Shown: positions 35,157-46,059 of the stretch, piece by piece
How the letters are laid out: each line of letters begins with the position of its first letter
How positions within the stretch are numbered: the first letter of the stretch is position 1
Origin: Staphylococcus pseudintermedius
Lineage (GTDB): Bacteria; Bacillota; Bacilli; Staphylococcales; Staphylococcaceae
NCBI RefSeq assembly: GCF_001792775.2
Contig: NZ_MLGE02000007.1
Coordinates: 40,381-104,380, forward strand
Direction of reading: 5' to 3'
Length of the DNA: 64,000 bases
Translations under genes and position numbers: made by a program
Notes under the pieces: model-generated
Databases searched by the model: none
Seen by the model: only the letters and a program-made list of their open reading frames with translations
Told to the model about the DNA's origin: nothing

Positions 35157-36662
35157 TTAACTTAATAACGCACCCGATTCATCCAACTTCAAGTTTTCCG
35201 AAATCTCATGATTCAATTGCTTAAACAACGCAATATCATCCGTCAAACGGACACCAAACGACGGTACCATCTCTTTCACTTGTGGTTCCCATTGGTTAAA
35301 CTTGTCTTTGAACGCACGTTGTAAAATATCTAACATGACTGCAACTGCTGTAGATGCCCCTGGTGAAGCACCTAACAATGCCGCTAATGTACCATCTTGA
35401 GACGTAATGACTTCAGTCCCAAATTGTAATGTTCCTTTGCCTTTATCATCTGTGTCTTTAATCACTTGAACACGTTGCCCTGCGACAACCACTTGCCAAT
35501 CCTCATCTTTCGCTGTTGGCACAAATTTTCTTAAATCATTCATTCTTTCTTTATTAGATAACAATACTTGTTGAATTAAATATTTCGTAAGACCCATTTC
35601 TTTAGCACCCGCTGCTAACATCGTTGCAACATTATTCGGTTTCACAGACTTAATTAAATCAAAATAGGATCCTCTTTTTAAGAACTTTGGTGAAAAACCT
35701 GCAAACGGTCCAAATAATAAAGCACGTTCTCCGTCAATATAACGCGTGTCCAAATGTGGTACAGACATCGGTGGCGCACCTACTTCAGCTTTACCATATA
35801 CTTTCGCCTTATGTTGATGCGTAATTTCTGGTTTTTTACATACTAAAAACATACCACTGACTGGGAAGCCACCGATACGCTTCGACTCGGGTAACCCTGT
35901 TTTTTGAAGTAACGGTAAACTTGCACCGCCCGCACCAATAAATACAAATTTAGAAACGACTGTAAAGACACGATTTTCTTTTAAGTCTTTAATTTTAACA
36001 GTCCACATGCCATCACGATGTTGCTTTAAATCGAGTACTTCATGTTCGTAATATAATGAACCGCCTTTAGCTTCTAGATTGCTTAACATTTTATGCGTCA
36101 ATGCTCCAAAGTTCACATCTGTTCCTGATTCATCACGTGTCGCAGCAATCGGTTCACCGTCTTGTTGTCGACCTTCCATCATTAAAGGCACCCATTTTTT
36201 CAACGTTTCTTCGTTATCTGTAATATCCATGCCTTGGAATAATACATTTTCCCGCAATGCTTTCACACGTGCTTTTAAGAAGTTCACGTTTTTCTCCCCT
36301 GTAACGAAACTCATATGTGGTACCGTGCGAATGAAACCCTCTGGTTGTTTAAGCTGACCATTTTTTACAAGGTATGACCAAAATTGTTTCGAAACTTGAT
36401 ACTGTTCATTAATTTTAATGGCTTTTGTAATGTCGACTGAGCCATCTTCTTTTTCACTTGTATAGTTCAACTCACATAGTGCAGAATGTCCTGTGCCCGC
36501 ATTATTCCACACGTTAGAACTTTCTTGTGCACATTTATCTAAACGTTCGAAAACATTAATATCCCATTCAGGCTCTAACTCTTTTAATAATGTTCCTAAT
36601 GTTGCACTCATGATTCCGCCACCAATAAGTACAACATCTGTCTTGTTATGTAAGTTTTTCAT
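35157..36662 (-). CDS. mqo: Malate:quinone oxidoreductase
   Basis: Peripheral membrane FAD enzyme that oxidises malate to oxaloacetate and passes electrons to menaquinone. The 501-residue protein has the FAD-binding [14 protein letters not shown] near residue 10, [19 protein letters not shown] near residue 38 and a glycine-rich LLGASPGAS region near residue 437. Staphylococci also have a paralogue that works on L-lactate; the lactate permease 2 kb away keeps that alternative open. Twenty-five upstream codons are excluded because GGGGG lies nearer ATG 36662. Confidence 0.88.
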   Translation of the reverse strand: MKNLHNKTDVVLIGGGIMSATLGTLLKELEPEWDINVFERLDKCAQESSNVWNNAGTGHSALCELNYTSEKEDGSVDITKAIKINEQYQVSKQFWSYLVKNGQLKQPEGFIRTVPHMSFVTGEKNVNFLKARVKALRENVLFQGMDITDNEETLKKWVPLMMEGRQQDGEPIAATRDESGTDVNFGALTHKMLSNLEAKGGSLYYEHEVLDLKQHRDGMWTVKIKDLKENRVFTVVSKFVFIGAGGASLPLLQKTGLPESKRIGGFPVSGMFLVCKKPEITHQHKAKVYGKAEVGAPPMSVPHLDTRYIDGERALLFGPFAGFSPKFLKRGSYFDLIKSVKPNNVATMLAAGAKEMGLTKYLIQQVLLSNKERMNDLRKFVPTAKDEDWQVVVAGQRVQVIKDTDDKGKGTLQFGTEVITSQDGTLAALLGASPGASTAVAVMLDILQRAFKDKFNQWEPQVKEMVPSFGVRLTDDIALFKQLNHEISENLKLDESGALLS

Positions 36663-37088
36663 AACAATACAGACCCCCTTTTTCGTTTTAAATCGTTCAC
36701 AGCATCCTATGTTGTCAAATCCATCTGTTACATTCATAAAGTATAAAAATATTTCGACTATTCCAATTGATTATACCTGATATGAACTGTTATCCTTTGC
36801 CTCAGCCTTACATTTCATAGCGATAAAAAAATCATGCGTATGTCATGAAAATGTTATCCGATAACACAATAGGCCAATAATTTAATTATATACCTTAATC
36901 ATGTAAGAAAAAAGCGATTCCGTCTAATTTGTGAAATTTTCATTAAATGCATTTGAAAGAAATTTTGTACCTATTTTCATTTCAAACAGCTACATGAAAT
37001 GAATTACATATTACATTCACAATTCATTAACACTCCACATTTCAGCAGTGCTATAATGAAGAAAAAGTAACTAATCGAGGGATGCGTC
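36663..37088. other. Divergent promoter region of mqo and the glycosyltransferase gene
   Basis: About 425 bp, AT-rich, without gene or repeat. A perfect -10 TATAAT at 37052-37057 lies 32 bp before the glycosyltransferase start; its -35 is weak. Confidence 0.5.
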
Positions 37089-38264
37089 ATGAAGTCTATC
37101 ACGTTTTTAATGCACAATATTTTTGCTGTTGGCGGTACAGTTAAGACGATTACCAACCTTGCCAATCAATTGGTTCACCAAGGACATCAAGTCACGATTA
37201 TTTCAATTTTCAAATCGAAGCAACAACCGTATTTCGAACTTGATTCCCGCGTCACAGTTAAGTCATTAGTTCATTATCAACTTGGCTTACGAAATCTCAT
37301 CCCACTCGCAGCAAATCGCATTCGTAAGTTTACACCATTGTTAAAACCCAAATATTTAACACAATACGAGCCCGGTTTTCGTCAATATTCGAGTTATATT
37401 GAAAAAAAGATGATTCGCGCCATCCAAAATGACACGTCAGATATTTTTGTCGGTACGCGTGCCAGCCACAATCTTCTCATTGCACGATTTGCAAAAGGCC
37501 ATCAATTAACTATCGGGATGGAGCATATGAACTTGGATGCACATCGCCAAGAGTTGAAAGAAGAGTTATTGACTTATTATCCACATCTCAATGCAATAAC
37601 GACTTTAACTGAAGCTGATAAACAGCGCTATACACAATATTTAGATGCACCGATTTTTGTCGTTCCAAATATGATTGATGAAAAGCGCCATCATATTATG
37701 AAGAAAAACCAAATCATCGCAGCAGGTCGTTTTGAATATGAAAAAGGATTTGATCTCCTTATTCAAGCTGTTTATGAAATCCAAGAAGATTTGCGTGACT
37801 TTGGTTATACTGTATCAATTTTTGGAGATGGTAGTGAGAAAGAGGCATTACAACAACAGATTAACTTTTTACGATTACAAGACCTTGTCTTTTTACGACC
37901 AACGACACAACATCTCAGCACGTATATTGCAGAAAGTAAGATTACATGTATCCCCTCACGTAATGAAGGTTTCGGCATGACGATTTTAGAGGCGATGAAC
38001 CAAGGCAGTATTGTCGTAAGTTTTGATGGCAATACTGGTCCGAAATCACTGATTCAACATAGCCGTAACGGTTTCTTAGTGCCGCATCTTCAAGCGTCAG
38101 CACTTGCCATGCAGCTCTTAGAAATTGTGGAATATGGACATTCAAAATATTTAAATCCTATCATTCAAAGTGGCTATCAAACAGTGGAACAGTATCAGCC
38201 TGAATCCATTTATAATCAGTTTAAAACAGCCATGGATCATGTAATTGCATCACAATCATCATGA
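37089..38264 (+). CDS. Glycosyltransferase family 4
   Basis: A 391-residue GT-B enzyme. The N-terminal FAVGGTVKTITNLANQL matches the acceptor-side glycine loop, AAGRFEYEKGFDLLIQA near residue 214 starts the donor domain, and EGFGMTILEAM near residue 298 is the E-x7-E sugar-nucleotide motif. It is cytoplasmic; it resembles enzymes that glycosylate glycerol-phosphate polymers or surface glycans, but donor and acceptor are unknown. It is alone, with no polymer biosynthesis genes beside it. Confidence 0.85.
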   Translation: MKSITFLMHNIFAVGGTVKTITNLANQLVHQGHQVTIISIFKSKQQPYFELDSRVTVKSLVHYQLGLRNLIPLAANRIRKFTPLLKPKYLTQYEPGFRQYSSYIEKKMIRAIQNDTSDIFVGTRASHNLLIARFAKGHQLTIGMEHMNLDAHRQELKEELLTYYPHLNAITTLTEADKQRYTQYLDAPIFVVPNMIDEKRHHIMKKNQIIAAGRFEYEKGFDLLIQAVYEIQEDLRDFGYTVSIFGDGSEKEALQQQINFLRLQDLVFLRPTTQHLSTYIAESKITCIPSRNEGFGMTILEAMNQGSIVVSFDGNTGPKSLIQHSRNGFLVPHLQASALAMQLLEIVEYGHSKYLNPIIQSGYQTVEQYQPESIYNQFKTAMDHVIASQSS

Positions 38265-38271
38265 CTGATTG

Positions 38272-38317
38272 AAAATGAGGCTTGGAGAACTTAATGATCT
38301 CTCAGCCTCATTTTTAT
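38272..38317 (+). terminator. Terminator of the glycosyltransferase gene
   Basis: AATGAGGCT and GAG pair with CTC and AGCCTCATT around an ~11-base loop, followed by TTTTT. Confidence 0.9.
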
Positions 38318-38683
38318 ATGTATTAAGCGTAGAATTATTTGCCATTACCTCGTGAATCATACGTAATCAATGACGTATGAGGACAAATTCACTGCGCATT
38401 GCATCCCTCAAGTATTTCCCCATACCGCCACAAAAATTAAGTATTTGATTTTAGAAAGGAGCGGCTTATTATGTTTTTCCTTCTTCCAATTAGATGTACT
38501 CAACCTAGATTGTAAGCACCATGCAAGACTCCTGAGGCATTAGCTGAAACGGAAAATCCAATTCGGCTTCCATCACATGTACACTTAAATCAAGCCGAAT
38601 TTTGTTGGAGTTTCAGCGCTTCAGAAAGCGTAGCACGGTTCAATCAAGGCGAGAATTTTTCAGCTATCTAAAAAAGGACGCAA
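38318..38683. other. Intergenic region carrying a type II element
   Basis: About 365 bp between the glycosyltransferase and lctP terminators. The only structure seen is the type II element at 38511-38665. Confidence 0.6.
38511..38665 (+). repeat. Type II intergenic element (II-c)
   Basis: GCAAGACTCCTGAGGCAT (38523-38540) precedes a two-tier hairpin: outer GCTGAAAC/GTTTCAGC (38543-38550, 38610-38617) and inner H1 AATTCGGCTT/AAGCCGAATT (38560-38569, 38592-38601), both perfect. Confidence 0.75.
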
Positions 38684-38727
38684 AAAGGACTGACATAGCC
38701 AACAAAATCAGCCATATCAGTCCTTCA
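38684..38727 (-). terminator. lctP terminator
   Basis: AAGGACTGA and TCAGTCCTT (38685-38693 and 38717-38725, extended by an inner ATAGC/GCCAT part) form a stem; the minus strand continues into a T-rich run. Confidence 0.85.
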
Positions 38728-38731
38728 ATCA

Positions 38732-40336
38732 TTAACCTAAAATTAACGATAAAATAAACGTCCAAATACACCAGAATATCAATAAACCGACACTATATTT
38801 TAAAGTCATCTTCAACAACTCTGACTCTCTACCTACTTGTTTTACGGCTGCAGTCGCAATCGCAATAGATTGTGGAGAAATCAATTTCGCAATCGCACCC
38901 CCTGCAGTGTTAGCGCCAACAAGTAAGGCACCACTTGTACCGACTTGAGGGGCAACTGACGCTTGAATTGGTGCGAATAATGCGTTGTTATTCGTAACTG
39001 AACCTGTCATAAACACGCCAATCCAGCCGAGAATTGGTGATAAGAATGGGAAGGCTGCTCCAGTTTTTGAAATACCTTCACCCATCGCGCTTGTTAAACC
39101 ACCATATGTTGTCACTTTCGCAATGGCTAAGATGAAACAAATTGTTAAAATCGGTAACCATAATTCTTTAAATGCTTCTACAAACAATGCACCGGCACGT
39201 TTGAAGTTGACTTTTGACGAAATTAAAACCGTAATAATACCGGCAATCAATAACGCTGTACCTGTTTGATTTAAAATGTTGAATGTTAACATAATCGGAT
39301 GACCCGAAATATCATTCATTGTTCCTGGAATACCAAATTTAACATTCATAAATGATAATGCGCCATCTTCCAAAAAGAGGCCTTTAAATGCTTTTGAGCT
39401 CCAAATTAATACAAGAATTGTTAAAATAATGAATGGACTCCATGCAAATACGACTTCTTTGAAAGAATGATGTTTGACTTCCATCTTTTCTTCGCCAGCA
39501 TTTAAACGGAAAATATTTTTCGGTTGGAATTTTTTAGAGAATAATGCTAATGCACCCATTGAAGCAAGTGGTGGAAGGATATCCACTAATTCAGGACCGA
39601 AAAATTGGTTAAAGAAGACTTGTAATACAACAAATGGCACGATTGTTACAATAATCGCCGGTAATGTTTCTTTAATCCCTTTAAATCCGTCGATAATAAA
39701 GACTAATAAGAAAGGTACAATGACACTTAAAATAGGTAAACTTAAGTTTGTCGCTTGAGCAACGTCTAATGCTGATACGTCACCTTTTAATGCTAATGTA
39801 TCGATAACAGAAACTGGTAAACCAATAGCACCAAATGCACCTGCTGCACCGTTACCTACTAAACAAAGCATTGCAGCTTGTAATGGTTTAAATCCAAGTT
39901 GAATCAGTAATACCGCACAGATTGCGATTGGTACACCGAATCCAGCTACACCTTCTAAAAATGCGTTGAACGCAAAACCAATTAATAACAATTGAATACG
40001 TTGGTCTTCAGAAATTGTCGTGATACTATCTTGTACAATAGCAAACTGACCTGTCGCCACTGTCACTTTGTATAACCATACGGCCATCATAACGATAAAG
40101 CCAATTGGTAAAATACCTTGATAGAAACCTTCTAAAATACCACCAGAAGCAATGCCTACTGGTAATTTAAATACAACTAATGCAATCACAAGTGTGACGA
40201 CGAGTGTTGTAATTGCTGCATAAATCCCTTTCATTTTAAACACTGTTAAACATAACAAGAATAAAATGATTGGAATACTTGCAACCAATGCAGAAATTGC
40301 AAGATTGTGAAATGGATCAAAATGCTCTACTAACAT
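38732..40336 (-). CDS. lctP: L-lactate permease
   Basis: A 534-residue LctP-family membrane protein with about 13 segments, importing L-lactate (and glycolate) with protons. GFAFNAFLEGVAGFGVPIAI near residue 105 and FMTGSVTNNNALFAPIQ near residue 434 are family signatures, and GANTAGGAIAKLISPQSIAIA lies near the C-terminus. It partners functionally with lactate or malate oxidation by the mqo product nearby. A promoter and Rex-like operator lie upstream. Confidence 0.94.
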   Translation of the reverse strand: MLVEHFDPFHNLAISALVASIPIILFLLCLTVFKMKGIYAAITTLVVTLVIALVVFKLPVGIASGGILEGFYQGILPIGFIVMMAVWLYKVTVATGQFAIVQDSITTISEDQRIQLLLIGFAFNAFLEGVAGFGVPIAICAVLLIQLGFKPLQAAMLCLVGNGAAGAFGAIGLPVSVIDTLALKGDVSALDVAQATNLSLPILSVIVPFLLVFIIDGFKGIKETLPAIIVTIVPFVVLQVFFNQFFGPELVDILPPLASMGALALFSKKFQPKNIFRLNAGEEKMEVKHHSFKEVVFAWSPFIILTILVLIWSSKAFKGLFLEDGALSFMNVKFGIPGTMNDISGHPIMLTFNILNQTGTALLIAGIITVLISSKVNFKRAGALFVEAFKELWLPILTICFILAIAKVTTYGGLTSAMGEGISKTGAAFPFLSPILGWIGVFMTGSVTNNNALFAPIQASVAPQVGTSGALLVGANTAGGAIAKLISPQSIAIATAAVKQVGRESELLKMTLKYSVGLLIFWCIWTFILSLILG

Positions 40337-40740
40337 CTCTTTTCATCTACCTTCAATATTTATTTTTTATGCGTCAATCTCCATGAGGGGACATGTGATT
40401 GATTTCACATAAAATATACCACGTCAATACAATTAATTCAATAGCGCTTGTGAATAATTTCTCAATGCTTGTAGAATACTATTTATTCGTGTCACCAACA
40501 TTTAAAAAGTGTATTTATTACCCTACAATGACGTTTATTTTAGATTATATAAGTTGTTTTTTCTAATTGCAATGATAGATTTCAATATCATAAAAATGTA
40601 AAGTTAAAAAATCCTCATTCATTTTATACTATATGTTTATTTTTCACTTTTCACTATCAAATCAAATCTCTAAATTCTAAAATTCTATCGCATTATTCAT
40701 GAAGCGCAACAAACATGTCAGCTCATATGTTGAAAAAATA
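40337..40740. other. Intergenic region upstream of lctP
   Basis: About 400 bp of AT-rich sequence carrying the lctP promoter and a Rex-like dyad near 40393-40441; no gene recognised. Confidence 0.6.
40393..40441 (-). promoter_or_regulatory. lctP promoter with Rex-like operator
   Basis: On the minus strand, -35 TTGAAT (40436-40441) and -10 TATATT (40413-40418) are 17 bp apart. Just downstream, ATGTGATTGATTTCACAT (40393-40410) has the TGTGA-N6-TCACA core of Rex sites. Rex, the NADH/NAD+ sensor, is known to control lactate metabolism in S. aureus. Confidence 0.65.
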
Positions 40741-40779
40741 AAAAAAGGTTAAGCCGCTCATGTGCCTAACCCTTTTTGT
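40741..40779 (-). terminator. Terminator of the lipoprotein gene
   Basis: AAAAAGGTTA and TAACCCTTTTT with inner GC/GC pairs form a stem around a short loop just past the minus-strand stop. Confidence 0.85.
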
Positions 40780-40789
40780 TCAAAATTCA

Positions 40790-41494
40790 TTATTGACGAT
40801 ACGCTGGGTCTACAATTTTCGCATGACCAGTCCCATCTACTGTCACGATTGTATATGTACCCGGCTGTGATTGGTTGATAAAACTAAACATGTAACTGTA
40901 ACGGTTACCATCACCTTGTAATGCATAGTCATTATAAGGATTGTTTTGACCATTTAATCGATTTACTTCTGCTTGTGCACTGTCGAGTGATGTTTGGAAG
41001 TTCGGAAGATGTCTCAATGCTTGTTGACGGTCAACTTCTTGACGTACAATATTTTGAGCTACAGGTGTCACATTTTGTCCTTGATATGGGGCGACGTATT
41101 TCGGTTGTGATTGTGAAGATGATTGAGACGTTTGATTTTGACCATTTCCGTTGCCATTTGTCGCATTATTTTGCTGATCTTGTGTTGAAGATTGTCCTTG
41201 ATCCGCCTGATTTTGATTTTGTTGTGACTCAGTTGTACTTTGCCCATCATTAGTACCTTGGTTGACGTCTGATGATGCAGCACCGTTGTCGTTAGATTGC
41301 GTATCTTTTGCTTTCTTGTCCTTCTCTTTGCTGTCTTTCGCTTTATTGTCTTTTTGCTTGTCTTGATCTGCTTTCTTATCTTTTTGTGTTGTTTGATCTT
41401 TGTTCGACGACTGATCTTTGTCCTTACCTTCGTCGTCAGAACATGCTACGAGCAATAACGGTACAATCATCAAGCTTGCCAATAATCTTTTCAT
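40790..41494 (-). CDS. Lipoprotein with low-complexity linker
   Basis: A 234-residue exported protein. Residues 1-18 form a signal peptide with lipobox LVAC (Cys18), so it should be lipid-anchored. Residues about 20-135 are a disordered K/D then Q/N/S/T-rich linker, presumably crossing the wall; residues about 136-234 form a folded domain (YVAPYQGQNVTPVAQNIVRQ ... YTIVTVDGTGHAKIVDP). A similar lipoprotein lies near lctP in S. aureus. Function unknown. Single-gene unit. Confidence 0.8.
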   Translation of the reverse strand: MKRLLASLMIVPLLLVACSDDEGKDKDQSSNKDQTTQKDKKADQDKQKDNKAKDSKEKDKKAKDTQSNDNGAASSDVNQGTNDGQSTTESQQNQNQADQGQSSTQDQQNNATNGNGNGQNQTSQSSSQSQPKYVAPYQGQNVTPVAQNIVRQEVDRQQALRHLPNFQTSLDSAQAEVNRLNGQNNPYNDYALQGDGNRYSYMFSFINQSQPGTYTIVTVDGTGHAKIVDPAYRQ

Positions 41495-41598
41495 GATGCT
41501 TCCTCCTCATTCAGTAAATGATATAGAAAAAACCTATCACTTTTTTATACACTTCACACTGAATACTAAACATTTCCGGCAAAATTTTCAAATAATTT

Positions 41599-42117
41599 TT
41601 ATAAATCTTTCTCCATAATCCAATCTTCGTCGATATGTTTTCCCATCTTAAATGGGCGTACACCTGTTTTAACAAGCCCTTGTTTCAAATAAAAGTTAAG
41701 TGCCGGACGATTCTCTTCCCACACACCTAACCATAGCTTGGACTTTCCTAGTACATTTTTTACAAAGTCACATACAAAATCAAATAGCCATTGTCCCAAT
41801 CCTTGCCCTTGATAATCAGGATACAAATAAATCCGTTGAAGTTCTGCATACTGTATCCCTTTTGCTACCGTTTGCGCCGCTCCAACATTCACTTTCACGT
41901 AACCGACTATTACATCATCGTTATATAAAAAGAAAAAGTGCATATCCAGATCTTCTAATTCGGCCGTTAACTTCTTTATAGACATCTCTTCCGCAAAGTA
42001 ACTGTCAAATAATGCTTGTTCATAATCATTGCGATACGCCGCATAAAACGTATCTTTACTTATCTGTTGTAACGTGGCGACCTCCGTCACAGTTACCTTT
42101 CTTAATTCATATCCCAA
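41599..42117 (-). CDS. GNAT N-acetyltransferase, PaiA-like
   Basis: A 172-residue GNAT enzyme. QRIYLYPDYQGQGLGQWLF near residue 93 is the acetyl-CoA pyrophosphate loop; HFFFLYNDDVIVGYVKVNVG and KLWLGVWEENRPALNFYLKQG match B. subtilis PaiA, a spermidine/spermine acetyltransferase. Polyamine acetylation is therefore the likely role. The start codon is TTG 42117, with GGGAGG seven bases upstream. Confidence 0.8.
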   Translation of the reverse strand: MGYELRKVTVTEVATLQQISKDTFYAAYRNDYEQALFDSYFAEEMSIKKLTAELEDLDMHFFFLYNDDVIVGYVKVNVGAAQTVAKGIQYAELQRIYLYPDYQGQGLGQWLFDFVCDFVKNVLGKSKLWLGVWEENRPALNFYLKQGLVKTGVRPFKMGKHIDEDWIMEKDL

Positions 42118-42248
42118 CGTCTTGCCTCCCCGCTTTTTCTTTTATTGTACACGAGACACTTCACTTCAACGAGCAAAAGCAATCTAATTGTCTTTCATGA
42201 GCGTTTTTGGTAAAGTGTGAACGAAAAAATTTGAGGAGGCACATGCAT

Positions 42249-43244
42249 ATGACAGAAACATTTAAAGCTTTTCGCGTGACTCATGATGAAGACACATTGT
42301 CTGCAGATTTCACTAAGCTTACGTTAGATGATTTGTCTGAAGGGGATGTCACAATTCGTGTACATTATTCAAGTATTAACTATAAAGATGTACTCGCTAC
42401 AAAATCGAATAATAAAATCATTCGCAATTATCCGATTGTACCTGGCATAGATTTGGCTGGTGTCGTGATGGCTTCAGACCACCCGTCATTTAAAGAAGGC
42501 GACAAAGTCATTGCCACGGGTTATGACCTCGGTGTGAATCATGACGGTGGTTTTAGTGAAGTCGCACGTGTGAAAGGTGATTGGTTAGTTCATCTCCCTG
42601 AAGACTTAACGTTAGAAGAGGCAATGATTATTGGTACTGCAGGTTTTACAGCAGCGATTTCTATTCAATTGTTAGAAGACAATAAAATTACAAGTACTAA
42701 TGGTCCGGTACTCGTCCGTGGTGCTACAGGTGGTGTCGGCGTAATGTCGGTCATGATGTTAAATGCAATTGGCTATAAAGTTATCGCAAGTTCTGGTCAA
42801 ACTGAACATCATGCGCAATTAAAAGCGTTAGGTGCACGTACGGTTATTCCTAGAATTGATGAAGTGACTGACAAAGCACTCGCTTCAACAGAATGGCAGG
42901 CGGCGATTGATCCTGTCGGTGGTGAAACTTTAACTGAAGTGTTAAAACGTATTCAACGTCACGGTGCAGTTGCCGTTAGCGGTAATTTAAGTGGTGCTGA
43001 ATTCACAAGTACAGTCTATCCATTTATTTTACGTGGTATCCGACTTTTAGGTGCAGATTCAGTCGCTTTTCCAATGCAACGTAGACAACATTTATGGCGA
43101 CGTCTTTCTAAAGATTTAAAACCTGCAAAGTTGCATGACATTAAAACGGTGGTCCCTTTTAGTGAATTGAAAACGTATTTAGCAAAAGCAGAGAAACATG
43201 ACTTTTTAGGTCGTATAGTGGTTGATTTACGTCCTGAAGCTTAA
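42249..43244 (+). CDS. Zinc-independent MDR oxidoreductase, YhdH/YhfP type
   Basis: A 331-residue medium-chain dehydrogenase/reductase. IRVHYSSINYKDVLA near residue 36, VPGIDLAGVV near residue 63 and RGATGGVGVMSVMML near residue 157 (nucleotide-binding) identify the YhdH/AcuI acrylyl-CoA reductase group; catalytic zinc ligands are lacking. It probably reduces acrylyl-CoA or similar enoyl compounds with NADPH. GAGGAGG at 42233-42239 fits ATG 42249 (nine-base gap) better than ATG 42243. Confidence 0.87.
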   Translation: MTETFKAFRVTHDEDTLSADFTKLTLDDLSEGDVTIRVHYSSINYKDVLATKSNNKIIRNYPIVPGIDLAGVVMASDHPSFKEGDKVIATGYDLGVNHDGGFSEVARVKGDWLVHLPEDLTLEEAMIIGTAGFTAAISIQLLEDNKITSTNGPVLVRGATGGVGVMSVMMLNAIGYKVIASSGQTEHHAQLKALGARTVIPRIDEVTDKALASTEWQAAIDPVGGETLTEVLKRIQRHGAVAVSGNLSGAEFTSTVYPFILRGIRLLGADSVAFPMQRRQHLWRRLSKDLKPAKLHDIKTVVPFSELKTYLAKAEKHDFLGRIVVDLRPEA

Positions 43245-43255
43245 AAATATAACAT

Positions 43256-43302
43256 GAGTTGCTTCAGAAATGTGATACCTGTCACACTTTTGAAGCAACA
43301 TC
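43256..43302 (+). terminator. Terminator of the YhdH-like gene
   Basis: GTTGCTTCA (43258-43266) pairs with TGAAGCAAC (43291-43299), with inner AATGTG/CACACTT pairing around the loop; no clean T-run. Confidence 0.75.
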
Positions 43303-43416
43303 GTCCAAAGTAATGGGAGTCTAACTTTGTCGTATCAAAGCATATGATTAATAGTTGACAAATATTTTGCAAAGACGAGTTATTTATGATTACAAAACTT
43401 TAAACTTGCAAAATTT

Positions 43417-43450
43417 TATAATTTACTATTACCATATGAAAGCGTATACT
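43417..43450 (+). promoter_or_regulatory. -10 box and cre site of the sugar porter gene
   Basis: TATAAT (43417-43422) is followed 13 bp later by ATGAAAGCGTATACT (43436-43450), which matches WTGNAANCGNWNNCW at every position. A cre site just downstream of the start point would let CcpA block transcription. Confidence 0.7.
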
Positions 43451-43480
43451 TGAATACAGAACAATATTGGAGGTTGCACA

Positions 43481-44824
43481 ATGAAAATAAATAAAAAGAT
43501 GATCTTCTTCATTGGTGCTTTAGGTGGTTTATTATACGGATATGACATGGGGGTTATTTCCGGTGCATTACTTTATTTAAAGGATGACATCCCACTTAAT
43601 GCATATACTGAAGGGCTTGTTGTTTCATCCATGTTGGTCGGCGCGATTGTCGGTGCCGGGTTAAGTGGCCCATTATCTGAAAAATTAGGTCGCCGTCGTT
43701 TAGTCTTTATGATCTCTATCGTCTTTATTATTGGTGCATTAATTTTAGCGCTCGCACCAACGATGGAAATTTTAGTTTTAGGTCGTGTCATTATCGGTTT
43801 AGCTGTCGGCGGTTCTACTGCGATTGTTCCAGTTTATCTGTCTGAGCTTGCACCGACAGACGCACGTGGCTCATTAAGTTCACTCAACCAATTAATGATC
43901 ACAATCGGTATTTTAGCATCATACCTTGTGAACTATGCATTTGCACCTATTGAAGGATGGCGTTGGATGCTTGGCTTAGCAGTAGTGCCTTCTGTTATTT
44001 TGATGATTGGTGTTATTTTCATGCCTGAAAGCCCACGTTGGTTACTTGAAAAACGTGGTGAAAAAGCAGCGCGTGACGTGATGAAATTAACTTACCCAGC
44101 TTCAGAAATCGATCATGAAATCGAAAATATGAAGAAAATCAATCAAATTGCTGATAACACTTGGACTGTTCTTAAATCGCCTTGGTTGTTGTCGACAATC
44201 ATTATCGGAAGTGTTTTTGCATTACTCCAACAATTGATTGGGATTAATGCCATTATTTACTACGCACCTAAAATTTTCGCAACAGCAGGTTTTGGTGAAT
44301 CAACCGCCATTTTAAGCACAGTTGGCATCGGTGTTGTAAATGTTCTTGTAACTATTTTCGCAATTTCAATTATCGACAAAATTGACCGAAAAAAATTACT
44401 TGTCATTGGTAACATTGGTATGGTGGCTTCATTACTGATCATGAGTGCATTAATTTGGCTTATCGGGGTCAATAGTGCCGCTTGGATTATTCTGCTTTGT
44501 TTAACAACATTCATTATTTTCTTCGGTGTGTCATGGGGCCCTGTATTATGGGTAATGTTACCAGAATTATTCCCAATGCGTGCGCGTGGTGCAGCAACAG
44601 GTATTGCAGCACTCGTACTTTCAATTGGTAGTTTACTCGTAGCACAATTCTTCCCAGTGCTCACAGATGTATTACAAGTTCAACAAGTCTTCTTAATCTT
44701 CGCAGTCATTGGTATCATCGCAATGATTTTCGTTATAAAATTCTTGCCTGAAACACGTGGTCGCAGTCTTGAACAAATCGAACAAGACTTGCGTGCACGT
44801 ACGAATGCGAAAAATGTCGAATAG
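43481..44824 (+). CDS. Sugar:proton symporter of the MFS sugar porter family
   Basis: A 447-residue, 12-segment transporter. FGALGGLLYGYD-type N-terminus (FIGALGGLLYGYDMGVISGA), EKLGRRR between helices 2 and 3, PESPRWL near residue 184, and PETRGRSLEQIE at the C-terminus are the sugar-porter signatures. It resembles B. subtilis CsbC and myo-inositol/xylose/arabinose carriers; the sugar cannot be named. GGAGG precedes ATG 43481. A perfect cre match upstream implies glucose repression. No catabolic genes adjoin. Confidence 0.88.
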   Translation: MKINKKMIFFIGALGGLLYGYDMGVISGALLYLKDDIPLNAYTEGLVVSSMLVGAIVGAGLSGPLSEKLGRRRLVFMISIVFIIGALILALAPTMEILVLGRVIIGLAVGGSTAIVPVYLSELAPTDARGSLSSLNQLMITIGILASYLVNYAFAPIEGWRWMLGLAVVPSVILMIGVIFMPESPRWLLEKRGEKAARDVMKLTYPASEIDHEIENMKKINQIADNTWTVLKSPWLLSTIIIGSVFALLQQLIGINAIIYYAPKIFATAGFGESTAILSTVGIGVVNVLVTIFAISIIDKIDRKKLLVIGNIGMVASLLIMSALIWLIGVNSAAWIILLCLTTFIIFFGVSWGPVLWVMLPELFPMRARGAATGIAALVLSIGSLLVAQFFPVLTDVLQVQQVFLIFAVIGIIAMIFVIKFLPETRGRSLEQIEQDLRARTNAKNVE

Positions 44825-46039
<1,215 letters not shown>

Positions 46040-46059
46040 ATTGAAAGGAACGTTATGTC

